A stretch of 49,985 bases of DNA from Pseudomonadota bacterium (GCA_019352035.1 JABBNZ010000011.1:1-49985), one strand, 5' to 3'; positions 34,888 to 43,816 are shown, numbered from the stretch's first letter. Made by a program: numbers and translations. Notes: generated by a model not told the origin, from the sequence alone.

Positions 34888-36507
34888 ATGACCGCAAAGC
34901 AGGTGCTGTTCCAATCCGCGGCGCGGGAAAAGGTGCTGCGGGGCGCGACGCAGCTCGCGGATGCCGTGCGCATCACGCTCGGACCGAAGTCGAAATCCGT
35001 CCTGATTCAGAAGAAGTGGGGCGCGCCCATCGTCTGCAACGACGGCGTGACCATCGCGAAGGAGATGGAGCTCGAGGACCCCGAGGAGAACCTCGGCGCG
35101 CAGATGCTGCGTCAGGCCGCGGAGAAGACGGGCGATGTCGTCGGTGACGGCACGAGCACCTCGACCGTGCTCGCTCACGCCATCTACGCCGATGGCGTGC
35201 GCAATGTGGCCGCGGGCGCCAGCGCCATCGACCTCAAGCGCGGTCTCGATCGCGGGCTCGAGGCGGCCGTGCAGGCGCTGAAGACCATGGCGAAGCCGGT
35301 CGAGAGCCGCAGGGAGAAGGCGCAGGTCGCGACGATCTCCGCGCACAACGACCCCGCGATCGGCGAGCTCGTCGCCGACGCGATGGAGAAGGTCGGCGGC
35401 GACGGCGTCATCACGGTAGAGGAATCAAAGACCACCGAGACGGCGCTCGAGGTGGTGGAAGGGCTGCAGTTCGATCGCGGTTATCTCTCGCCCTACTTCG
35501 TCACGGACTCCGCCGGCATGGAAGCCGTGCTGGAGGACGCCTACGTCCTGATCTGCGACCGCAAGCTCAACATCCTCAAGGACATGTTGCGGCTCCTCGA
35601 GGAAGTGGCGAAATCGGGCAGGCCGATCCTCTTCATCGCGGAGGAGATCGAGGGCGAGGCGCTGGCAACGCTCATCGTCAATCAGATCCGAGGGGTGCTG
35701 AAGAGCGCGGCGGTCAAGGCGCCAGGCTACGGCGACCGGCGCAAGGCGATGTTACAGGACATCGCCACGCTCACCGGCGGCGAGGTCATCTCCGAGGAGC
35801 TCGGCATCAGGCTCGAGGACGTGAAGCTCAGCCAGCTCGGCCGCGCCGGCCGCATCGTGGTCGACAAGGACGCCACGACGATCATCGGCGGCGCGGGCGA
35901 GAAATCCCGGATCGAGGCCAGGATCGGGACGCTGCGCAAGGAGATCGAAGATACCAAGAGCGATTACGACCGCGAGAAGCTCGAGGAGCGTCTCGCCAAG
36001 CTCTCGGGCGGGGTCGCCGTGATCCGGGTGGGCGCACCGTCTGAATCCGAGATGAAGGCGAAGAAGGAAGCGCTGGACGATGCGATCAGCTCCACCAAGG
36101 CCGCCGTGGCCGAGGGCATCGTCCCGGGCGGCGGGCTTGCGCTCCTGCGCGCGACCGGCGCAGTGGCTGCGCTCGAGGCGCAATGCACGGACGATGAGCG
36201 GACCGGCGTGCAGATCCTGCGCCGGGCGCTGGAGGCGCCGACGCGCCAGATCGCGGAGAACTCCGCCGCGGACGGCGGAGTGGTGGTCGATCGCATGTTG
36301 AATGGCACGGGCAACGTCGGCTTCGATGCGGCCCAGAAGCGCTTCGTCGATCTCTTCTCGGCCGGTATCGTCGACCCGGTGAAGGTCGTGCGCATCGCAC
36401 TCGAGAACGCCGTCTCCGTCGCAAGCGTGCTCCTGCTCACCGAGGCGACGATGACCGAGCGCCCGCAGAGGCCGTCGGAGCACGCGGCGGCCGAGCCGCA
36501 GATGTGA
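34888..36507 (+). CDS. groEL: GroEL-type chaperonin, paralogue without the GGM tail
   Basis: A 539-residue type I chaperonin subunit. The nucleotide site has [48 protein letters not shown]; the apical part has [25 protein letters not shown]; the late motif is [12 protein letters not shown]. It starts [27 protein letters not shown] rather than MAAKDVKF. The C-terminal GGM repeat is replaced by a polar tail ([16 protein letters not shown]), and no groES lies beside it. It is therefore a specialised second chaperonin, with a changed cavity floor. It is cotranscribed with CBS and pfk genes. Confidence 0.93.
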   Translation: MTAKQVLFQSAAREKVLRGATQLADAVRITLGPKSKSVLIQKKWGAPIVCNDGVTIAKEMELEDPEENLGAQMLRQAAEKTGDVVGDGTSTSTVLAHAIYADGVRNVAAGASAIDLKRGLDRGLEAAVQALKTMAKPVESRREKAQVATISAHNDPAIGELVADAMEKVGGDGVITVEESKTTETALEVVEGLQFDRGYLSPYFVTDSAGMEAVLEDAYVLICDRKLNILKDMLRLLEEVAKSGRPILFIAEEIEGEALATLIVNQIRGVLKSAAVKAPGYGDRRKAMLQDIATLTGGEVISEELGIRLEDVKLSQLGRAGRIVVDKDATTIIGGAGEKSRIEARIGTLRKEIEDTKSDYDREKLEERLAKLSGGVAVIRVGAPSESEMKAKKEALDDAISSTKAAVAEGIVPGGGLALLRATGAVAALEAQCTDDERTGVQILRRALEAPTRQIAENSAADGGVVVDRMLNGTGNVGFDAAQKRFVDLFSAGIVDPVKVVRIALENAVSVASVLLLTEATMTERPQRPSEHAAAEPQM

Positions 36508-36530
36508 GAAGAGCGTTGGAGAACCCCATC

Positions 36531-36986
36531 ATGAATGTCGGAAGGATTTGCAAGCGTCAGATCATCACCCTCACGGCCCGCACCGATCTGTTGGCGGCGG
36601 CGGAGCTGATGCGCGAGAAGCATGTCGGCTTTCTCATCGTGGTCGAGCCGGAGGCGCAGGCGCAGTACGGAAGGCCCGTCGGCGTCCTGACTGATCGCGA
36701 CATCGTGATCTCCGTCGTGGCGCGAGGGGCGGACCCGACGCTCCTCACCGCTGGCGATGTCATGAACCGCGAGCTGGTGATGGTGGACGAGTCGGATTCC
36801 GTCGAGCAGGCGCTGCGCACCATGCGCCGCATGGGGGTGCGCCGCCTTCCGGTGATCGGAGCGCGGGGCATGCTCACCGGTGTTCTCTCCCTGGATGACA
36901 TCCTCGATGTGCTCGCGGCCGAGATCGGCGAGATCTCCGGCACGGTGCGCAACGAGCAGCGCATCGAGGGTGTTTTGCGCACGTGA
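36531..36986 (+). CDS. CBS-domain pair protein
   Basis: A 151-residue protein made of two CBS motifs: MNVGRICKRQIITLTARTDLLAAAELMREKHVGFLIVVE...GVLTDRDIVISVVARG and AGDVMNRELVMVDESDSVEQALRTMRRMGVRRLPVIG...LTGVLSLDDILDVLA. It probably binds AMP, ATP or related nucleotides, like the hypoxic response protein Hrp1 of mycobacteria. ATG 36531 has GGAG nine bases upstream; a GTG at 36504 overlapping the groEL stop is less likely. Its stop overlaps the start of pfk (TGATG). Confidence 0.87.
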   Translation: MNVGRICKRQIITLTARTDLLAAAELMREKHVGFLIVVEPEAQAQYGRPVGVLTDRDIVISVVARGADPTLLTAGDVMNRELVMVDESDSVEQALRTMRRMGVRRLPVIGARGMLTGVLSLDDILDVLAAEIGEISGTVRNEQRIEGVLRT

Positions 36987-37957
36987 TGAAGCGGATCGCG
37001 GTCCTCACCAGCGGCGGCGATGCGCCGGGGATGAATGCGGCCATTCGCGCGGCGGTGCGCACCGGCGTGTCACTGGGCGTGGAGATGTTCGGCGTGCGCC
37101 ACGGCTACACGGGGCTGATCGCGGGCGACTTCCTGCCGCTCGGCCCGCGCGAGGTCGGCGGCATCATCGAGCGCGGCGGCACGATGCTGGGCTCGAGCCG
37201 CTGTCCGGCATTCCTGACCGAGAAAGGACAGGCGGCTGCCGTCCGGCAGCTTTCACAGCGCGACATCGGCGGCCTCGTCGTCATCGGCGGCAACGGCTCC
37301 CAGTCCGGTGGACATGCGCTTTCTCTGCGCGGTGTCAGCGTCGCGGGCGTGGCCTCGACCATCGACAATGATCTCGCGGGATCGGACGTGACTCTTGGCG
37401 CGACCACGGCGCTCGACATCGCGCTCGAGGCCATCGACCGGCTGCGAGTGACGGCGTCGGCTCACGGGCGCGTGTTCCTCGTCGAAGTCATGGGCCGGGC
37501 GTGCGGGTATCTCGCGCTCATGGCCGGCATCACCGGCGGCGCCGAGGCGATCGTGATCCCGGAATCGGAGGAAAGCCCGGAGGCGGTCGCCACCGCGATC
37601 CGCGAGGCTTACCAGCGCGGTAAGAGCCATGCGATCGTCATTGTAGCCGAGGGCGCGAAGCACGATGCGGACGCCCTCTCCCGCTATTTCACCGAGCATG
37701 CCGAACGGCTCGGCTTCGAGCTGCGCGTCACGAAGCTCGGCCATGTGCAGCGTGGCGGCGCGCCCCGTGTGTTTGATCGCCTGAGCGCGACACTGCTCGG
37801 CGCGGCCGCCGTCGAGCACCTGGACGCCGGGCGGCACGGGGTTCTGCTGGGAATCGTCGCCGGGAACGTGACGGCAACCTCGCTCTCGGACGCCATCCGC
37901 GCCGTGAAACCGCTCAATGCTCACCTGATACAGCTCGCGCACGTGCTCTCGCGCTGA
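36986..37957 (+). CDS. pfkA: 6-phosphofructokinase, PfkA family, with Asn at position 103
   Basis: The 323-residue enzyme phosphorylates fructose-6-phosphate. The first loop is TSGGDAPGMNAAIR, the catalytic loop is STIDNDLAGSDVTLG (D127, D129), and RACGYLAL and KLGHVQRGGAPRVFDR fit the sugar site. The nucleotide loop reads GGNGSQSG: the Mg-binding Asp103 of Escherichia coli PfkA is Asn, while Gly104 is kept, which predicts ATP rather than pyrophosphate use. I use ATG 36986 (TGATG overlap); GTG 36983 would add one residue. The gene is in the groEL-CBS operon. Confidence 0.92.
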   Translation: MKRIAVLTSGGDAPGMNAAIRAAVRTGVSLGVEMFGVRHGYTGLIAGDFLPLGPREVGGIIERGGTMLGSSRCPAFLTEKGQAAAVRQLSQRDIGGLVVIGGNGSQSGGHALSLRGVSVAGVASTIDNDLAGSDVTLGATTALDIALEAIDRLRVTASAHGRVFLVEVMGRACGYLALMAGITGGAEAIVIPESEESPEAVATAIREAYQRGKSHAIVIVAEGAKHDADALSRYFTEHAERLGFELRVTKLGHVQRGGAPRVFDRLSATLLGAAAVEHLDAGRHGVLLGIVAGNVTATSLSDAIRAVKPLNAHLIQLAHVLSR

Positions 37958-37986
37958 CCCGCCGGAGCGCTCGAGGAGACAGAACC

Positions 37987-38436
37987 ATGCTACTGAAAGA
38001 GATCTGCACACCCGACGTCGTCCACTGCACGCCTGAGACCACGGCGCTCGGCCTGGCCCGTCTCATGCGGGAGCGGCATGTGGGAGACGTGGTCGTCGTC
38101 GAGGACGCGGAGAATGACCAGACACCGGTCGGCGTCGTGACCGACCGCGACCTCGTGGTCGAGGTTCTGGGCCGCGAGCGGGACCCGGCCAAAGTCTGCG
38201 CACGCGAGATCATGCGCAAGCCGGTCGTGATCGCGCGCACGACCGAGGATACGGCTCAGGCGGTCGAGCGCATGAAGGCTCACGGGGTGCGCCGCATCCC
38301 CGTGATGGACGAGCGGCGCCGGCTGGCCGGAATCGTCTGTCTGGATGATCTGCTCAAGCAGCTCGCCGCCGAGGCCGGTGCGCTGGTCGACATCGTCTCC
38401 CGCGAGCAGGACCTGGAGCATCGCAACAGGCGTTAG
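37987..38436 (+). CDS. CBS-domain pair protein
   Basis: The 149-residue protein has two CBS motifs: MLLKEICTPDVVHCTPETTALGLARLMRERHVGDVVVVE...VGVVTDRDLVVEVLG and AREIMRKPVVIARTTEDTAQAVERMKAHGVRRIPVMDERRRLAGIVCLDDLLKQLA. It is about as similar in layout to the CBS protein 1 kb upstream as a duplicated paralogue would be. GAGGAG at 37973-37978 precedes ATG 37987. Its TAG stop shares three bases with the TAA of the convergent gene. Confidence 0.87.
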   Translation: MLLKEICTPDVVHCTPETTALGLARLMRERHVGDVVVVEDAENDQTPVGVVTDRDLVVEVLGRERDPAKVCAREIMRKPVVIARTTEDTAQAVERMKAHGVRRIPVMDERRRLAGIVCLDDLLKQLAAEAGALVDIVSREQDLEHRNRR

Positions 38437-40010
38437 GCCACCCGGCGCAAGACCGTCGCAAGCGCTTCGGGCTCGGCGGTCCCGACGCGGATGACCTCCA
38501 ACGGCTCATCCGCAAGCAGCCGCTCGAAGTGACGTAATTGCCAGTCGAGGACCGCCATGTCGGCTTCGGAAGCATCGAGCCCGCCTCGCCCGCGGGCGGC
38601 GATGCGGGCCCGCAGCGTCTCGACCGGCGCATCGCAGTAAACGAGCCGGGCCGGCACGGCGAGTCTGGCGCCGAGCTCGGCGAGCCGTCTCCGCTGCTCG
38701 CGCCGCAGAAACGCCGCATCGACGATCGCGCTGCAGCCGCCCGCGAGGATGTCCTGCGCGGCGCGCGCGAGGTCCTCGTACACGGCCGCGCTCGTGTGAC
38801 TCGAGTACAGCCCCTGTCCGATACCGGATTGCGTGCGCGCCAGCGCATCGAGCCCTGCCCGGCGCTTGCGCTCGACATCGGAGCGCACGTGCACCGCGAG
38901 CAGTCGCTCGGCGAGCTGGCGCGCGAGCCAGGTCTTGCCCGATCCGGACAGACCGCACATCAGCAGCAGGACCGGTTTGCCGCCCGCGATCGATCGAGCG
39001 GCGTGGGCGAGACGTGCGTCGTGCTCGCGGCGCAGCGGCTCCCGCGCCTCCGCCCGGGGCGAGGCGGCGGCCTCGAGGGCCGCGATCTTGGCGCGCACCA
39101 GCGCTCGATGGGCCTCGTAGAGCCGCAGCACCCGGCAGGCCGAGTAGTCGCCGCTTCGGGCAAGATAACCGCCGATGAATGCATGGGCGTGCAGCGGCCG
39201 CTCGCGGGCGGTCAGATCGCTCGACAGGAAGGCGATCTCATCGGCCACGTCGATCCAGCGGAAGGCCGGCTCGTACTCCAGACAGTCGAAGGCGACCAGC
39301 CGGCCCTCGAGGCGCACCAGGTTGCGGGTGTGAAGGTCGCCGTGGCATTCGCGGATATGACCGCCCGCCCGCCGCGCCGCCAGCGAGGCTGCCGCGGCGG
39401 ACAGGCTCCGCTGCAAGCCGGCGTGCAGGGCGAGCACCGATTCGGCGGTGCCGAGGGTCCTGGAGGCTTCGGCGCACTCGAGGAGGTTTCGGATCATGAG
39501 CGCCCCGATATCCTCCGGTCGCCCCCAGGGAGAGTCCGGCGAGGCAGCAGGGAATGTCGCGTGCAACGTGGCCAGATCCCGTCCGAAAGTCTCCAGCTCG
39601 CAGGCGTCGGCCTTGCCGGCCTCGAGCAGCCGATCGAGCTCGTCCTGCGCCTCGAAACGTCGCATGCGCACCGCGTACTCGAGCGTCGGACCGTCCACGC
39701 CTTGCGCCGCGATCGCCGCGCTCCCGTCCTCGTCGATCACGCGGCAAACGCCGAGATACAGCTGCGGCGCGAAGCGGCGGTTGAGCCGCAACTCCTCCTC
39801 GCAGAGAAACTTGCGCCGCTCGGGCGCGCGCAAATCGATGAAGGGATACCGGACGGGCCGCTTGATCTTGTAGGCGAACTCGCCCGCGAGCAGCACCCAG
39901 GAGATGTGGGTCTCGATGAGCCTCACCGACTCGACCGGATGCGGGTAAGCCCGCGGCGCGAGCAGTCCGCGCAGAGAGTCGGGCAGCGCCGAGCCCGTGA
40001 CCTGAGCCAT
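38433..40010 (-). CDS. APH-like kinase fused to P-loop (AAA/gluconate-kinase-like) domain
   Basis: A 525-residue fusion. The N-terminal half (about 1-330) is an APH-like kinase: VRLIETHISWVLLAGEFAYKIKRPVRYPFIDL, then the catalytic ECHGDLHTRNLVRLEGRLVAFDCLEYEPAFRWIDVADEIAFL. The C-terminal half has the P-loop LLLMCGLSGSGKTWLARQLAERL and a Walker B-like VDAAFLRREQR. This combination (COG2187 plus COG0645) occurs in Rv2004c of the mycobacterial DosR regulon, according to my recollection. The substrate is unknown. ATG 40010 is used; the longer frame upstream is complement of hemN. Confidence 0.88.
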   Translation of the reverse strand: MAQVTGSALPDSLRGLLAPRAYPHPVESVRLIETHISWVLLAGEFAYKIKRPVRYPFIDLRAPERRKFLCEEELRLNRRFAPQLYLGVCRVIDEDGSAAIAAQGVDGPTLEYAVRMRRFEAQDELDRLLEAGKADACELETFGRDLATLHATFPAASPDSPWGRPEDIGALMIRNLLECAEASRTLGTAESVLALHAGLQRSLSAAAASLAARRAGGHIRECHGDLHTRNLVRLEGRLVAFDCLEYEPAFRWIDVADEIAFLSSDLTARERPLHAHAFIGGYLARSGDYSACRVLRLYEAHRALVRAKIAALEAAASPRAEAREPLRREHDARLAHAARSIAGGKPVLLLMCGLSGSGKTWLARQLAERLLAVHVRSDVERKRRAGLDALARTQSGIGQGLYSSHTSAAVYEDLARAAQDILAGGCSAIVDAAFLRREQRRRLAELGARLAVPARLVYCDAPVETLRARIAARGRGGLDASEADMAVLDWQLRHFERLLADEPLEVIRVGTAEPEALATVLRRVA

Positions 40011-40154
40011 CTGCGGTGAGCCCTGTGACCGTCGGTAGGAAATGTTAACGCCGCGCGAGGCCCCGGAACAGGCGCCCGCAGGCGGGGCCCCCGCCGGCGC
40101 CGATAGGCACAAACCCTGATTCGCGGCCGCGCCCCCGGACGCTACCGTCCCGCG

Positions 40155-41549
40155 ATGGCACTCGCCGAGCTCGATCCGGACCTGCTGCGCCGCTACGACA
40201 CCGCAGGCCCGCGTTACACCTCTTATCCCACGGCGCGCGAGTTCACGCCCGATTTCGGCGAGGCGGCGTATCGCCGTCACATCCTCTTCGGCGGCCGCCC
40301 AGCTTCGGCGCCGCTCTCCCTGTATGTCCACGTCCCGTTCTGCGAGAGTCCCTGCTTCTACTGCGGCTGCAACCGCCTCATCACGCGCGATCGCGCCGCG
40401 GCCGATCGGTATCTCGAGTATCTCGCCCGTGAGATCTCGCTGATCGCCCCGTTCTTCGGCGATGACCGCCCGGTGCGCCAGCTGCACCTCGGTGGGGGAA
40501 CGCCCAACTTTCTCAGCCCGGAGCAGCTATCAAGGCTCATCGAGGCGCTCGAACGCGGCTTTCTCCTGACTTCGGGCGGCGAGAGAGACTACTCGGTGGA
40601 GCTCGATCCCCGCTGGCTCTCGAGCGCATTCCTCGACACGTTGGCAGCGCTCGGCTTCAACCGCGCGAGCTTCGGCGTGCAGGACTTCGATCCTGACGTG
40701 CAGCGCGCCGTCAACCGCATCCAGAGCGAGGCGCAGACGCTCGAGGCGATCGCGCAGTGCCGTGAGCGCGGCTTCCGCTCGATCAACGTGGACCTGCTCT
40801 ACGGACTGCCCAGGCAGACGGCCGAGGGCTTCGGCCGCACCTTGAGCGCCGTGATCCGGGCGCGGCCGCAGCGGATTGCGGTGTACGGATACGCGCATCT
40901 GCCGCAGCTCTTCAAGGCGCAGCGGCAACTCGATGCCACCGAGCTGCCCGCCGCCGAGACCCGACTGGCGCTGCTGCGCCTCGCGATCGAGCGGCTCGGC
41001 GCCGCCGGCTACCGGTACATCGGGCTCGATCACTTCGCGCTGCCCGAGGACGACCTCGCTCAGGCCCGCGAGCGCGGCGACCTGCACCGCAATTTCATGG
41101 GGTACACCACGCACGCGGATTGCGATCTGATCGGGCTCGGCGTCAGCGCCATCAGTCACGTGGATGACTGCTTCAGCCAGAACCATCGTGATCTGAAAGC
41201 CTGGGAGGCCGCCCTGGATCGCGGCCGGCTGCCGATCTGGCGCGGACTGGCGGCGAGCTTCGACGACATCGTGCGCGCGGATGTGATCCAGCGGCTCATG
41301 TGCCAGGGCGTCGTCGATATCCGCGCCGTGGAAGCGCGCCATGGAATCGTGTTCGAGGAGTATTTCTCCGAGGCTCGCATGAAGCTCGAGCGTCTTCAGG
41401 CCGACGGCCTCGTCACGGTCGGTGCGCGCGAGATCAGGGCCACCGATCGCGGCCAGCTCCTCCTTCGGCTCCTCGCGATGTGTTTCGATCGTTATCTCGG
41501 GCCGCGTGCGGCATCTGCCGATCCACCGAGGTTCTCACGCGTCATTTGA
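40155..41549 (+). CDS. hemN: Oxygen-independent coproporphyrinogen III oxidase
   Basis: This 464-residue radical SAM enzyme decarboxylates coproporphyrinogen III during haem synthesis without oxygen. It begins DPDLLRRYDTAGPRYTSYPTAREF, the true HemN start, with the CESPCFYCGC iron-sulfur motif, HLGGGTPNFLSPEQL and VELDPRWL. The C-terminal domain has LHRNFMGYTTHADCDLIGLG, a HemN-specific segment that separates it from HemW. Expression under low oxygen is usual for this gene. The 144-base spacer upstream shows no clear FNR box and no convincing heptamer site. Confidence 0.94.
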   Translation: MALAELDPDLLRRYDTAGPRYTSYPTAREFTPDFGEAAYRRHILFGGRPASAPLSLYVHVPFCESPCFYCGCNRLITRDRAAADRYLEYLAREISLIAPFFGDDRPVRQLHLGGGTPNFLSPEQLSRLIEALERGFLLTSGGERDYSVELDPRWLSSAFLDTLAALGFNRASFGVQDFDPDVQRAVNRIQSEAQTLEAIAQCRERGFRSINVDLLYGLPRQTAEGFGRTLSAVIRARPQRIAVYGYAHLPQLFKAQRQLDATELPAAETRLALLRLAIERLGAAGYRYIGLDHFALPEDDLAQARERGDLHRNFMGYTTHADCDLIGLGVSAISHVDDCFSQNHRDLKAWEAALDRGRLPIWRGLAASFDDIVRADVIQRLMCQGVVDIRAVEARHGIVFEEYFSEARMKLERLQADGLVTVGAREIRATDRGQLLLRLLAMCFDRYLGPRAASADPPRFSRVI

Positions 41550-42906
41550 CATCGGTGGAGAACACCTCCCCCTGCTCGGGCACCGTCACCTCGACATCGA
41601 GCGCGCGGCGCAGATGCTGACGCAATGCGTCGGCCGCGGCGGGCTCACCGTGTGTGACGAAGACGCGCCGCGGCGCCTGCGGCGAGGCGGTGAGCCACGC
41701 GACGAGCTCGCGATAATCGGCATGGCTCGAGGTGCTATGGAGCTGCATGACCTCGGCGCGCACCGTCACCCACTCCCCATGGATCTTGATGGCATCGGCA
41801 CCGCCCAGAAGTGCCGCGCCTCGGGTACCGGCGGCCTGATAGCCCGTGAAGAGAATGAGCGTGCGGCCGTCGGAAGCGAACGCCTTCAGATGATGCAGAA
41901 CGCGGCCGCCGCTCGCCATGCCGCTCGCCGACAGGATGATCATGGGGCCCGAGCGGGTGTTGAGAGCCTTCGACTCCTCGACGCTGTTGACGAAGTGCGC
42001 GACGCGCGACATCGCCGCAAGCTCCGCGGCGCTCAACCGGTGCTCGTCCGGATATTCCTGGTAGAGCGGCGTCGCGTCCTCCGCCATCGGACTGTTGAGG
42101 TACACGGGAACATCGGGAATCGCTCCTCGGGCGCGCAGGCGCGCGATCAGATGCAGGAGGAGCTGCGCCCGCCCGATGGCGAAAGTCGGCACGATGACCA
42201 CGCCGCCTCGCGCGAGCGCGCGATTGAGGGGAGCGGCGAGCTCGGTCTGCGCATCGACGTTCGAGTGCAGCCGGTCGCCGTAGGTCGATTCGATCACGAC
42301 CCAATCGGCCGCGGCGGGCGGATCGGGCGCACGCATCAACGGGTCGTGCATGCGTCCGAGGTCGCCCGAGAAGAGAATGCTCTCGCCATTCGCCTCGATC
42401 CGGATCGAGGCGGCGCCGAGGAGGTGCCCGGCGCGGGAATAGCTCGCACGGACCCCGGCGCAAACGGCGATGTCTGCGTGCAGGGGCACGGGGTGCAACA
42501 GCGCGAGCGCCGCGTGCGCATCGGCCTCGGTGTAAAGCGGCCGCGCCGGGGAGTGCTTGGAAAAGCCGTGGCGGTTCGCGAACTGCGCCTCTTCCTCCTG
42601 CAGCCGCGCGGCATCGGGCAGCACGATCGAGAGGAGTCTGCGGGAGGCCTCGGCGCAATACACCGGGCCGCGGTAACCCTCGCGGGCGAGCACCGGCAGA
42701 TAGCCCGAGTGATCAATGTGCGCATGGGTCAGCAGCACCGCATCGAGCGAGCGCGGATCGAACGGCAGCGGCTGCCAGTTCCGCTCCCTCAGGCGCTTCA
42801 CCCCTTGGAACAAGCCACAGTCGAGGAGTACGCGCCCGGAGCCGAAGTCCAGCAGATATTTCGAGCCGGTCACGGCGCCCGCGGCCCCGAGGAAAGTCAC
42901 GCGCAT
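41542..42906 (-). CDS. MBL-fold/beta-CASP nuclease (RNA-specific exonuclease type)
   Basis: A 454-residue metallo-beta-lactamase-fold protein. Metal-binding motifs are LLTHAHIDHSGYLP, AGHLLGAASI and SGDLGR; beta-CASP motifs follow in VIESTYGDRLH, IVPTFAIGRAQLLLHLI and SASGMASGGRVLHHL, and the end has STSSHADYRELVAW. Homologues process or degrade RNA; some have other hydrolase roles. It starts four bases after the LOG-family gene and so shares its transcript, and its end overlaps hemN by eight bases. Confidence 0.9.
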   Translation of the reverse strand: MRVTFLGAAGAVTGSKYLLDFGSGRVLLDCGLFQGVKRLRERNWQPLPFDPRSLDAVLLTHAHIDHSGYLPVLAREGYRGPVYCAEASRRLLSIVLPDAARLQEEEAQFANRHGFSKHSPARPLYTEADAHAALALLHPVPLHADIAVCAGVRASYSRAGHLLGAASIRIEANGESILFSGDLGRMHDPLMRAPDPPAAADWVVIESTYGDRLHSNVDAQTELAAPLNRALARGGVVIVPTFAIGRAQLLLHLIARLRARGAIPDVPVYLNSPMAEDATPLYQEYPDEHRLSAAELAAMSRVAHFVNSVEESKALNTRSGPMIILSASGMASGGRVLHHLKAFASDGRTLILFTGYQAAGTRGAALLGGADAIKIHGEWVTVRAEVMQLHSTSSHADYRELVAWLTASPQAPRRVFVTHGEPAAADALRQHLRRALDVEVTVPEQGEVFSTDVK

Positions 42907-42910
42907 GAGC

Positions 42911-43699
42911 TCATCTCTCGCTGACCGTTGGCGCGGCCTCGTGATGCGAGTGGGCGAACGCCGGCGACGGCTCTTCTTTCGCTTCCTCCCCGAGCCGCCG
43001 CTGCAGGCAGGCCAGCGCCCCGGCCGGATCCTCGGCGTATTCGAACAGGCGCAGATCCTCCCGCGCGATCATGCCATGGCGGCAGAGCGCCTCGAAGTTC
43101 ACGATCTCCTTCCAATACGCCGACCCGTACAGGATCACCGGAATCGAGCGCGACAGCTTGCGCGTCTGGGCAAGCGTCAGGATCTCCGTCAGCTCGTCCA
43201 AGGTGCCGAATCCGCCGGGAAACGCAACGAGCGCCCGAGCCAGATGCGCGAACCAGAGCTTGCGCATGAAGAAGTAGTGGAACTCGAACGCGAGCTCGCG
43301 CGTGACGTGGGGATTCGCGTGCTGCTCATAAGGCAGGCTGATGTTGAGGCCGATCGTCTTGCCGCCGGCCTCCGCCGCACCGAGGTTGGCCGCCTCCATG
43401 ATGCCGCCGCCGCCTCCGGAGCAGATGACGAAGCGGTGCGCGTGCGACGGGAGGGACTTCGACCATGCGGTGATGAGCCGGGCAAGCTCGCGCGCCTCCT
43501 CGTAATAGCGGCCGAGCGGCCCCGAGGGCTGAAGCCGCGCCGAGCCGAAGAAGACGATCGTGTCGTGTATGCCGGCGCGGCGAAAGCGATGCAGGGGCTC
43601 GAGGTATTCCGCCAGAATCCGCAGCGGCCGCGCTTCGTCGCTCTCGACGAATGCCCGATGCTCGTAGGCCAGCTCGGGGCGGGGGTAATGTTCCGGCAT
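42911..43699 (-). CDS. LOG-family Rossmann protein (TIGR00730-like)
   Basis: The 262-residue protein has DTIVFFGSARLQ, VICSGGGGGIMEAANLGAAEAGGKTIGLNISLP and the catalytic motif FPGGFGTLDELTEILTLAQ (PGGxGTxxE), defining nucleoside-5'-monophosphate phosphoribohydrolases of the LOG family. It has a long N-terminal segment, as in the larger LOG proteins. ATG 43699 has AGGG just upstream. Purine-nucleotide cleavage would link it with prs and pncB. A heptamer site lies upstream. Confidence 0.88.
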   Translation of the reverse strand: MPEHYPRPELAYEHRAFVESDEARPLRILAEYLEPLHRFRRAGIHDTIVFFGSARLQPSGPLGRYYEEARELARLITAWSKSLPSHAHRFVICSGGGGGIMEAANLGAAEAGGKTIGLNISLPYEQHANPHVTRELAFEFHYFFMRKLWFAHLARALVAFPGGFGTLDELTEILTLAQTRKLSRSIPVILYGSAYWKEIVNFEALCRHGMIAREDLRLFEYAEDPAGALACLQRRLGEEAKEEPSPAFAHSHHEAAPTVSER

Positions 43700-43703
43700 G
43701 CCC

Positions 43704-43718
43704 TGGAACCTAGGTCCA
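43704..43718. promoter_or_regulatory. Near-palindrome at the start of the LOG gene
   Basis: TGGAACCTAGGTCCA contains the perfect 8-base palindrome ACCTAGGT (43708-43715). It begins five bases before the start codon on the minus strand. CCTAG also occurs in the site before the histidine kinase (46016-46020). Confidence 0.35.
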
Positions 43719-43734
43719 AAGAACGTGGGCCGGT

Positions 43735-43752
43735 ATGCGTAGAACTGCCTAT
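43735..43752 (+). promoter_or_regulatory. Inverted heptamer site G before the LOG gene
   Basis: Read on the minus strand it is ATAGGCA-GTTC-TACGCAT. The 7-4-7 spacing and TACGCAT match sites B and D. A hexamer TAGGTT lies 32 bases from the centre on the minus strand, the same offset as TATGTT at site A, but it would leave almost no leader before ATG 43699. Confidence 0.5.
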
Positions 43753-43770
43753 GTACGCTGCCGCTGAGCG

Positions 43771-43816
43771 ATGCGGAACATACGTAGCGACAGGGCACGG
43801 GGGGGCAGGCGACACT
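43771..43816 (+). promoter_or_regulatory. Predicted promoter of the FixJ-type regulator with activator site
   Basis: ATGCGGA-ACA-TACGTAG at 43771-43787 followed by CGAC, then GACACT at 43811-43816. Nineteen of the first 21 bases match the block before the kinase gene at 46004, and the hexamer lies 40 bases from the block start in both. GCGACA at 43787-43792 is a poor -35 with an 18-base spacer. TACGTAG also resembles the core of known FixJ sites. Confidence 0.55.

Noticed and set aside
40024-40046. GTCGGTAGGAAATG as an operator for hemN or the APH/AAA gene
   Set aside because: It resembles one half of site A with an inserted base and no second arm; the distance to either start is unsuitable.
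40060-40110. GC-rich stretch upstream of hemN as a terminator or regulatory hairpin
   Set aside because: Several alternative stems are possible simply from GC content, with no T-run and no unique fold.
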